DNA of 64,000 nt. Source: Primula veris. Taxonomy: Eukaryota > Streptophyta > Magnoliopsida > Ericales > Primulaceae. The stretch is taken from NCBI GenBank assembly GCA_963682055.1, contig OY821747.1:28332126-28396125 (forward strand), read 5' to 3'. Under the pieces are notes generated by a model, which made no database searches, was not told the DNA's origin, and saw only the letters and a program-made list of their open reading frames with translations. Position 1 is the first letter of the stretch. The number at the start of each line of letters is the position of its first letter. A program made the translations under genes and the position numbers. Positions 12,250 to 21,072 of the stretch are shown piece by piece.

Positions 12250-12990
12250 TAAGGGGGAAAAATACGTTAATGTACTGTACTATCAGTTTTTAACGATTCA
12301 GGTACTATAATATCAATTTGGAAAAAAATACGTTTAGTGTACTGTACTACCAATGTTTAACGATTTAGGTAGTGCACTATCGATTTTAACAATTGAGGTA
12401 CCAAAATATGAAATTTGTCACAATTGAGTATCTACTGTTAAACAAAATGATTAAATTGCACTCGCATTCCCGTGCCTACCACATGATTAATGCAATTCTA
12501 TCAAAATACGTTAAAAATATATCACCAAATGTGAGATATATTGATTGCAATTTCGTCGAATTATGTTATTAGTCCCTTAATGGACGAAATTTCGTAATTC
12601 GGTACCTCAATTGTTAAAATTGTTAATTCAGTAACTAAATCGTTAACCATTTGTAGTACAGTACACTAAACTTATGTTTTTCCCTACCAATTTTAATAAT
12701 GGAGGTATCAAACTATGAAATTTGCCACAATTGAGGATCTACCGTTAAACAAAATGATGAAATTGTATTCACATTCTCTTGTCTATCATATAGTGAGTGC
12801 ATTTCCATTAACATCCGTTAAAAATAGATTCTCAAATGTGAGATATATTGACTGTGATTTTGTCGATTTATATTGTTAGTCTGTTAACTGGACGAAAGTT
12901 CGTATTTTGATATCTCAATTGTTAAAATTAGTAATCGAGTAACTAAATCGTTAATGACCGATAATACAATACAATAAACATATTTTTTTA
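12250..12990. repeat. Foldback repeat present as a full and a partial tandem copy
   Basis: Unit 1 (about 12252-12687) has inverted ends: GGGGAAAAATACGTTAATGT on the left, and on the right the reverse complement of GTAGGGAAAAACATAAGTTT. Its core from about 12376 to 12670 (GAAATTTGTCACAATTGAGT, then AACAAAATGATTAAATTGCA, then GACGAAATTTCGTAATTCGG) is repeated from about 12690 to 12975 in the same order with many substitutions. The second copy lacks the left terminal section. No protein is encoded. Confidence 0.6.
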
Positions 12991-14377
12991 TGTATAGATG
13001 AGAGTGATGAAGTGTTTGGTGAAACCTGTAAAGAAAGGTATTAGTGGTCTTTTTTATTTGTGGGGGGCAAAGACAAAGTTTTTCAATACCAAACCCATGT
13101 GGTATACTCCAAATACTGTATGTATTGACATCATTTGTATCCCACTTCATTGATAGCACCGTTCTCATTTTTGTTACCAAACAATGGATATATGAGGACC
13201 ACTGGACTATTAGTCCTATACCAATAAATATATCTTTCTGTACATGTACTCTTCAATATATAATCTTATATTAGGTGAGATAGTTACATCAGTTAACATT
13301 CTGTGAGATAGTCACGAACCAATTGAAGATTGGAAATAACCAATTTGGCTAAAAATACAAGTAAGGTGATATGATGAAAATAAAAGAATAATATAATACA
13401 CTTTCTCGAAAAGATTAAATTTTCAGACGAAGTGATTGAGATTTTGTCTACTTTCCAATCTCGTATCATCAGATCCAAATATATATATGTATATATATAA
13501 TCTACCAAGGGTTGAATTCATAGTAATCGCGTATTTAATGAATATTTATAAATTACAGACCCAATGCGTATCCCGTATAGTAAAAGAGACGGTACATGAC
13601 TTGCTGAGAACGCAAAAGGTGCAGTTCTTGTAAAGTTTCGTTTCTCTATATGTTGTGCACCAGATATACGTTGAAACGACATATACTCGATGAATAGCTC
13701 TGAGTCAGGCCACCCTTTCATGTTTCATGGTAAAAACTTTGTAATAGGTGTTTGGACCTGTAGACAAATAAAATCGTTATCGGTTCTTCTTATAACAAGT
13801 TAAACGGCACCATTGTCGTGAGTGTACGTATCTAGTCAATCGTGTATCTTTTGCTTTTTAAATTTCCCAACAAGATGTACGTAACACCACTGATTTATAT
13901 ATGTTCATGTTAGCCTGATCCACTTATTTATATATATTCAGGTTAGCCTGATCCGCTAGTAATGTGTTCAACTTAATCTAATTTATCAGAAGCGGATCCA
14001 AAGATTTAGTTATTTAAAAGTGCAGTACTGTTTTTTAATGGCGATTTGTTGGGCAGCCCTAAAATTTAAGTATATATTAACAATTAAAAAAATATATTAA
14101 AACAGTGACAGTAATTGTGACAGTTTTTTTTTACGAGCTTATTAGCTACAACTTTTGTGACAGTTTGTGACGGTTTTTTGAAATAGTGACAGATTTGTGA
14201 CAGTTTTGTAACAATATTTTGAAATAATGACAGGTTTTGACTCTCACTAAATTAACATTATTTTGTAATGAATATTAGTGGTTTCCGCACATACTAAGTA
14301 AAAACTCCTATATATGAAGCACTAGACGATGCTTGGGAAATCCTTTGCTTCAACTGCTTCGAAATGCACAATCATCT

Positions 14378-14664
14378 GTCTGTGTTGAAGATTATAGTTT
14401 GATTACTTTTATGTTGTCCTTAAACTGTTACTTCTAACACTTGTAGTAGTAAAAAGATATTATACATATGCCACCTTCTCTATTTGATGCTACTGAAGTG
14501 TATTTAATTGCGTGGGTTGAAATTGCTTAGTTTGTAGTGAAATACAATTCAGTACATCAAATAGAGAAAGTGACATATATATAATGTCCATTTACTACTA
14601 CAAGTTGCTGAAACAACACTTTAAGGACAACAGAAAAGTAATCAATCTATAACCTTTAACTGCC
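14378..14664. repeat. Long imperfect hairpin (foldback element)
   Basis: The left arm from about 14378 (GTGTTGAAGATTATAGTTTG, then TTGTCCTTAAACTGTTACTT, then CACCTTCTCTATTTGATG) returns inverted up to about 14664 (CATCAAATAGAGAAAGTG, then CTTTAAGGACAACAGAAAAG, then CTATAACCTTTAACTG). Arms are about 120 bp with a loop of about 50 bp. It is probably a MITE. A small-RNA precursor is possible because the pairing is nearly continuous, but nothing in the sequence decides between the two. Confidence 0.65.
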
Positions 14665-15900
14665 TCTTCATTTTGTCTAGCCGTAACTCCTTATCAACAT
14701 TCAATGCTGAGTAGAAAATTCGAGAGCTTACCTCGGATCTATAGTTTACTTCAAAATCGCATGATAATTAAGTTCACTATGTAGCAATCGATGTCATCTT
14801 TGGCAAACTAATGATGATGACATTTGTACCCTCATAATATTTATCCTCAAACAACCGAATTCACAACCAGAATACCCTTATTTTGAGACAACGTGATTAC
14901 TTATTAGAAGTGGCTACTTTAGTTTCGGAAAATGCAGTAATTAATTTAAGGCTGTAAACAATTAAATGAAACAGATAAAAAAGATATCATAAAGAGAAAA
15001 TCAAGGTTTTAATGTTTCATTAAGGGATAAGCACCGGTGTTAAAAATGTAAGCCCTATCAAGTTTATAATAGAGATAGCGAGAGACATAGGATCTTGTAC
15101 AATTATATATTATTGTTACTGGGAGAGAAAGGGTAAAATTCGACTTACACATCTATTTTGTGTAGCTAACAAATTATAAGATGTATGGTTTTCTAGTTAA
15201 AGCAGCCTAGTTTGTATTAAAATTTTCGGAATGAAAATTTTCAAAAGTTGATTATATAGTTCAAATGTTAAATTTTATGATTATATTTAAAAAAAATTCA
15301 TTTCGACAATTTTGATACAAGTAATAAGCCGGTCAAAATTGCACGTAGTTTCGTAATGAACAATTAAATGGGAACGGAGGGAGTATAAATCAGTATGTAT
15401 TTACTATTTCATTGATTCCAGAATTTATTTTTTTGAATATCGGGACTCTTTTTTCACTTTTGAGGTTCCAAGGCGTTTAAAAGATGAATGTTGATATAGC
15501 TATCCAAATTTTCAAACCAAAATTATTATCCGCTTTATATGACGTATTAGATATACCAATTATGTATTAAATTAAAATAGTCTTTCAAAATCATAAACAA
15601 AACGTCTGATCCACGTAATCCGCCACATCAACGCAACGGGTAAGATTATTGGATTGAAAAGTTGGTCAGAAAAATCATTTTCCGTAAAAGAGTATTAACC
15701 TTGGCCTGAAACTGAGCAACCTCAACAATGGTGATAAAAACAATTATACACCCAATGAACAGTTCATTTGTAACAGCCCACAGGGACCCTACATAAGTGG
15801 TTAGAGTAGTAATAAAATGAAAGAAATATTCAGATCCTTTTCATGGGTTTTTTTGTCGAGGTGAGCTCATTGTACTATATTTTTTCTTTTAAAACGCGTG

Positions 15901-16004
15901 AACCGTAGATTAAATCTACGGTTTACAGTGATCCACTGTAAACCGTAGATTTAATCTACGGTTTGTATTCATTTAATGCAAACCGTAGATTTAATCTACG
16001 GTCT
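15901..16004. repeat. Left palindrome array of the MULE (3 units)
   Basis: Three near-identical palindromes of the form AACCGTAGATTAAATCTACG plus GTT lie at 15901-15924, 15940-15964 and 15980-16004. They are spaced about 40 bp apart and start 43 bp inside the element end. Each unit is self-complementary. The same unit forms arrays at the right end and in the middle, so it is a structural part of the element. A role as a transposase-binding site is an inference. Confidence 0.9.
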
Positions 16005-17314
16005 GTGTAATTTCTGAAAAAATTACACAGTCAGTCCCTGCTTTTCAGAATTACACAGTCAGTCCCTGCGCCAAAATTACACAGCAGGTCCCTGAAAAAC
16101 AGAAACTTACGTTTTTTTAAAAAAAAACATTTTTTATACTACATTCTCTCTCTTTCTCTCAAAAACCCCCAATTTTCAACCCAAAAAATCACTCAAATCA
16201 ATCAACCACATTAACTATCAAATTTATTAACAAAAAACCCCAAATCATCAATCAAACTTATCCATAATTGAAGGTATATCTTTTATTCTCTAATTTATTA
16301 TGTATTTTGTGTAATTTAAATTTGTAAAATAGGAAAAAATATATAAAATATGCAAATCCATAATTCACTTAGCTATATATAATTGTTTGTTGTTTGTTTA
16401 TATTAATTATAGAAATTTTAATAATTATTGATATTTGTCCCATTTTTGCATGTTTTTTTATTTTGTTTGGTTAATTTGAATTGTTGATAATGTGTTTGGT
16501 TATGATTAAAAAATTGAGTTATTATTGTTTGGTTTATGATTAAATGTGTTTGGTTATGATTAAAAAATTGAATTATTATTGTTTGGTTTATGATTAAATG
16601 TGTGTTTGGTTATCATTAAAAAATTGAATTATTATTGTTTGGTTTATGAAAAATGTGTGTTTGGTTATCATTAAAAAATTGAATTATTATTGTTTGGTTT
16701 ATGAAAAAATGTGTGTTTGGTTATCATTAAAAAATTGAATTATTATTGTTTGGTTTATGAAAAAATGTGTGTTTGGTTATCATTAAAAAATTGAATTATT
16801 ATTGTTTGGTTTATGATTAAATGTGTGTTTGGTTATCATTAAAAAATTGAATTATTATTGTTTGGTTTATGAAAAAATGTGTGTTTGGTTATCATTAAAA
16901 AATTGAATTATTATTGTTTGGTTTATGAAAAAATGTGTGTTTGGTTATGATTAAAAAATTGAATTATTATTGTTTGGTTTATGAAAAAATGTGTGTTTGG
17001 TTATCATTAAAAAATTGAATTATTATTGTTTGGTTTATGAAAAAATGTGTGTTTGGTTATCATTAAAAAATTGAATTATTATTGTTTGGTTTATGAAAAA
17101 ATGTGTGTTTGGTTATCATTGTTTTGTTATCATTAATTGGTTATAATTGAGTTATCATTGTTTTGTTATCATTAATTGGTTATAATTGAGTTATCATTGT
17201 TTGGTTATCATTAATTGGTTATCATTGAGTTATCATTGTTTGGTTATCATTAATTGGTTATGTTATCATTTTTTGGTTATCATTAATTGAGTTATATTTG
17301 GTTATCATAGTTAG
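16005..17314 (+). promoter_or_regulatory. Promoter/leader and 5'-UTR intron of the PMD gene
   Basis: Three short direct repeats of the type AATTACACAGTCAGTCCCTG occupy about 16018-16095. A pyrimidine-rich leader (around 16144-16200) is followed by a plausible donor AAG|GTATATC at 16274. The matching acceptor TTAG|GATGG lies at 17313-17314, one base before the chosen ATG. If correct, the intron is about 1.04 kb and contains the whole 53-bp minisatellite. No certain TATA box could be picked. Confidence 0.55.
16490..17290 (+). repeat. Minisatellite inside the PMD leader intron
   Basis: From about 16490 to 17115 a unit of about 53-60 bp repeats roughly a dozen times. It is built from GTGTTTGGTTATCATTAAAA, then AATTGAATTATTATTGTTTG, then GTTTATGAAAAAAT. 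Neighbouring copies are almost identical, some differing only in the A-run or in GATTAA versus GAAAAAA. From about 17115 to 17290 a shorter unit (TTATCATTGTTTTGTTATCA with TTAATTGGTTATAATTGAG) takes over. The high identity points to recent expansion. Confidence 0.9.
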
Positions 17315-17315
17315 G

Positions 17316-19699
17316 ATGGCAGACCCAGGTCCACATATTAAAGGGAGGTTGGGTATTTTACGACAGACTGGTCACATTTCTAATCAGACTTGGGATGCTG
17401 GCAGAGAAGCGGGTAGAGGAGATGCCAATAAGATTAGGGTTTATAATTATAGTTGGCAGATACCGACGCCTGAAAGGGTAGTTCAAAATATCATTAGGGC
17501 TGGTTTTTACGGTATTTACAGTATAGGTAATTATACCGTAGACCGAGGGTTGATTACAGCCTTAGTTGATAGGTGGCGTGATGAGTCGCACACGTTCCAT
17601 TTTGTCGGGGGAGAGTTGGGGATATCTTTACAGGATGTAGAGATTATGCTTGGTCTGAGGGTGGATGGTCTTGCTGTGACCCGGTCGGAGCGGAATGACA
17701 CGAAGGCGAGCAGGTTGGCTATGATGGAGAGTTTGTTGGGTGTTAGGCCGGCTGACAATCAAGTCGATCAAAACTGTCTGACAGTTAGACTTGATTGGAT
17801 GTTACAGACCTTCGGTGAATTACCCCCCAACCCTAGCGAGGAGCGTTTACTATATCAGTCTAGGGCTGCCATGCTATTATTACTGGCTGCACATGTGTTT
17901 TCGGATAAGAGCAGTGATCAGATTCCACTCTGGCCTCTGCCATTTCTGGAGGATTTTGACACATGTGCTGAGTATAGTTGGGGATCAGCTCTTCTGGCCT
18001 GGTTAGAGGCTAATCTATGCAGGGTGGTACGTTGTAAGACAACCGGAGTAAGCGGGGCGGTGATGTTTCTGGATATGTGGGCGATTACCAGACTACTGCC
18101 GGTTAGACCGTGTGAAGAGCTGCCGGAAGATGTCGAGCCACCGGAGGGCTTGCCTAGGTTCCCCCTCGGTTACAGGTATGATATTTATTTAGTTTTTGAA
18201 TTGGATTTGCTTTTTTATATTATTGTGTCATCTATCATTTACTTAGCTGCCGGTTATATTTATTGTTTATCGGTTTTTGTTTGTATATTACAGATGGAAG
18301 ATGTGGAGGCAAACTAACCTTACGCCATATGTCTACGGACATAATGTGGTCCACATACGTGACCAGTTTGACAATATGTCGCCTGAACAGGTAAATTTTA
18401 ATTGTCGTATTATATGTAACTTACGTATTATATGTTGTATATGTTTGCATTTGTCTTATGTTCGCATAATTTATTACTCGTCTATTTTTAAACCATTGTT
18501 TATATATTCTAATTTGATGATTACAGATAGTGTGGCAACCTTACGGGGATCTCAATCAGTATCCGGAATACTGCACGCGGGACCGTTATATGTGGCATTG
18601 TTCTGTGCCTCTCATTTGTAATGAGAAGATTGAGTACCACCCCGCGGACAGGTTCATGAGACAGTTCGGTTTTGTGCTGCGGGTCCCTACATATATTTGG
18701 AAACCCAGACATGGTCACGGCAAGGATAGAAGATATGGGATTGGGCAAAAACACGACTGGCCTTTACTAACCGGAGAATTTATAGCCGTGTGGAATGACC
18801 GCCACACCCGTCTTATTAACGGCGAATATGGCATGGGGACGTCACCGGATTACATGAAATGGTATAGAGAGCGGACCCGCATCTTGATAAACCCACCTGA
18901 ACTTGCCCCGCCATCTCACGGTTTCCGGGAGCATACAGGGTTGTTCAGTAAAATGGTAACAACTAATTAAAGTTCATTAATATTTGATTGTTATTTTTCT
19001 GTTTGTATATTTCAATACTTATAAAATCGTTTTTGATTGGTTTTTTTTTTTCAGAAAGCGGTATTGCGCCGAAATTTCAAATCATTCAAACAGCATAAAT
19101 TGAAAACGGAAGTGGACTTACTACGAAAGGACTTCGCTGAAATGGGATTGAATCCGTACGGGTCAGCTGATGAACAGTCGGATGGGGAGGATGACGATGA
19201 CGACGACGACGACGACGATGGTGATGACGACCTATGTTACGACCCAAGAAATTACACTAGGTCGGCAAGTTGTCGGCGTCCCGATGAAAGAGGCAGAGGG
19301 GAAGGCGAATCTAGTAGCGGCGGTAGAAGAACCAGTGGAGGTCGACCCCCGACTACAGATCAGGGTCCGGGTCCGAGTTCAAGCGGTCATGGTCGTCGTG
19401 CTTCTTTTGCTGGGTCGGGCTACGTTCAGGATGATGTCCCGTTCGATCATCATAGACAATCATTTGGGTCGTACGAGCATCATCCTAGTCATCAGTCAAC
19501 CGACAGTTGGAGTCGAGGGTTGACAGTTACATCCCACGAGCGTGCGCCGCATCCAGAATCGCAGCAGCGACAAAGACGGCGTACGGAGCTAAACGAAATC
19601 GAAGAGTCTGCTGAGCCGTCATCCGATAGATTAACATCGGCGGGAAAGATGCTCCCTATGCCCAACTTTAAAACATTTAGTCGTTACAAAAAAAAATAA
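17316..19699 (+). CDS. Plant mobile domain (PMD, MAIN-like) protein, four coding exons
   Basis: The exons I infer are 17316-18175, 18294-18390, 18527-18955 and 19055-19699. All junctions are GT-AG and in phase, giving about 676 residues. The ATG was chosen because it follows a good acceptor and starts MADPGP, as in many transposon-borne PMD proteins. The PMD covers most of exons 1-3; recognisable pieces are ERVVQNIIRAGFYGIYSIG, LITALVDRWRDESHTFHF, a VEIMLGLRVDG core and a late WYRERTRILI. Exon 4 is low complexity: a run of Asp at about 19186-19230, then Ser/Gly/Arg-rich sequence ending in KKK. Host relatives (MAIN, MAIL1 in Arabidopsis) act in nuclear genome stability and silencing; transposon copies are of unknown function. 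It precedes the transposase gene in the same orientation inside one MULE. No frame damage is visible, so it looks coding-competent. Confidence 0.88.
19186..19230 (+). other. Acidic poly-Asp tract encoded by GAC/GAT repeats
   Basis: This triplet-repeat-like stretch in the last PMD exon encodes an almost pure Asp run broken by Gly. Such acidic, disordered segments are prone to length change. Here it separates the folded PMD from the disordered tail. Confidence 0.8.
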
Positions 19700-20360
19700 A
19701 TGCACTGTTTTTGTATTTGATTTCTATGTTTGATTTGTCAGTTTTATTCTTAGCTAGGGTTGGAATATTATAAATTCGTAGGTTTAATTTGATTTCTATG
19801 TTTGATTTGTACGTTATAATTTCGTAAGTTTAATTTGATTCGTATGTTTGATTTGTATGTTTTAGGGTAAAAAATAATCTGTATTTTAATTGATAGGACC
19901 AATATTGAGTTTTTACAAACCCTAAACCCTAAACCCTAAACCCTAAACCCTAAACCCTAAACCCTAAACCATAAACCCTAAACCCTAAACCCTAAACCCT
20001 AAATTACAAACCCTAACCCCTAAACCCTAAACCCTAAAATTACAAACCGTAAACCCTAAACCCTAAACCCTAAACCCTAAATTACAAACCCTAACCCCTA
20101 AACCCTAAACCCTAAATTACAAACCGTAAACCCTAAACTCTAAACCCTAAATTCTAAACCCTAAACCCTAAACCCTAATTTACAAACCCAAACCCCTAAA
20201 CCCTAAACCCTAAATTACAAACCATAAACCATAAACCCTAAACCCTAAAATCTAAACCCTAAACCCTAAATTACAAACCCTGACCCCTAAACCCTAAATT
20301 ACAAACCCTAAACCCTAAACCCTAAACCCCTAAAAACTAAATATTCTGAAATATACATAC
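19700..20360 (+). repeat. Interstitial telomere-like (CCCTAAA)n tract inside the MULE
   Basis: After a short 3' region of the PMD gene, about 19917-20335 consists of CCCTAAA heptamers. Interruptions such as TTACAAA, CCCTAACC and CCATAAA recur in a semi-regular higher-order pattern (arrays of 3-8 heptamers split by AAATTACAAACC). The heptamer is the standard plant telomere repeat. Genes and transposon ends lie on both sides, so this is not a chromosome end. No gene lies in this interval. Confidence 0.92.
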
Positions 20361-20930
20361 AAACCGTACATTTAATGTACGGTTTGTACAGATTTCATAC
20401 AAACCGTACATTAAATGTACGGTTTGCATGTTTTATGTGCAAACCGTAAAAGTAATGTAAGGTTTGCACCCCTGATTTGAGCAGCGACGTTTTACGAATG
20501 TACTTTTTACACGGAATCACCGTTAATAACGTAAAAAAAAAATAAACTACAAACCGTAAAAGTAATATACGGTTTGTAGTGTAAATTACATTGGATACCA
20601 TATCTATCAAAATAATTCCGACAACACATTATCACTTTTGAATTATTATGACTTGACAACCCTATCCGAAAATGACTACTCAATGCATTATTAAAGTTTC
20701 GAAATGACTACTCCAAAAAAAACACTACAACCCGTAAAAGTAATATACGGTTTGTAGTGTAAATTACATTGGATACCATATCTATCAAAATAATTCCGAC
20801 AACACCTTATCACTTTTGAATTATTATGATTTGACAACCCTATCCGAAAATGACTACTCAATGCATTATTAAAGTTTCGAAATGACTACACCAAAAATTC
20901 ACTACAAACCGTAAAAGTAATCTACGGTTT
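20361..20930. repeat. Middle palindrome array of the MULE, with a duplicated 180-bp unit
   Basis: Palindromes related to the terminal ones occur at about 20361-20385 and 20401-20424 (AAACCGTACATTTAATGTAC type), then 20441-20465, 20551-20575, 20730-20755 and 20906-20930 (AAACCGTAAAAGTAATATAC type, less perfect). Between the last three, a unit of about 180 bp (20546-20725, 20726-20900) is directly duplicated with few changes. It contains TAATTCCGACAACA and TTATTAAAGTTTCGAAATGA. The array ends about 140 bp before the transposase ATG. Confidence 0.88.
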
Positions 20931-20947
20931 GTAGTGTAAACTTACCC

Positions 20948-20954
20948 TATAAAT
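20948..20954 (+). promoter_or_regulatory. Probable TATA box of the transposase gene
   Basis: TATAAAT lies about 120 bp upstream of the transposase ATG, immediately after the last middle palindrome, where a plant core promoter would be expected. There is no other support. Confidence 0.45.
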
Positions 20955-21072
20955 ATGACTCAATTTTGCCAATTCTAACAAACCATAAAATCAAACACAA
21001 ACACATTTCGGAAATCTCTAAAAAAATCCTCATTTCTCCCCAATAAAATATACAAACAAACACTTTTCGAAA

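Larger units (their letters stand above)
10767..15857. other. Intergenic DNA with MITE-like repeats, no supported gene
   Basis: Neither strand shows a recognisable protein or a chain of splice-consistent frames. The sequence is AT-rich and contains several inverted or duplicated repeats listed separately: a perfect palindrome at 11732-11759, a duplicated foldback family at about 12250-12990, a long hairpin at about 14378-14664 and a Stowaway-like fragment near 15190-15390. The last bases (15849-15857) are the left target-site duplication of the MULE. Confidence 0.55.

Noticed and set aside
16490..17290. CRISPR array
   Set aside because: The repeats are adjacent without unique spacers, have plant minisatellite composition and lie in a eukaryotic intron.
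19917..20335. Chromosome end (true telomere)
   Set aside because: Transposon genes and unique host genes continue on both sides, and the heptamers are interrupted and degenerate.
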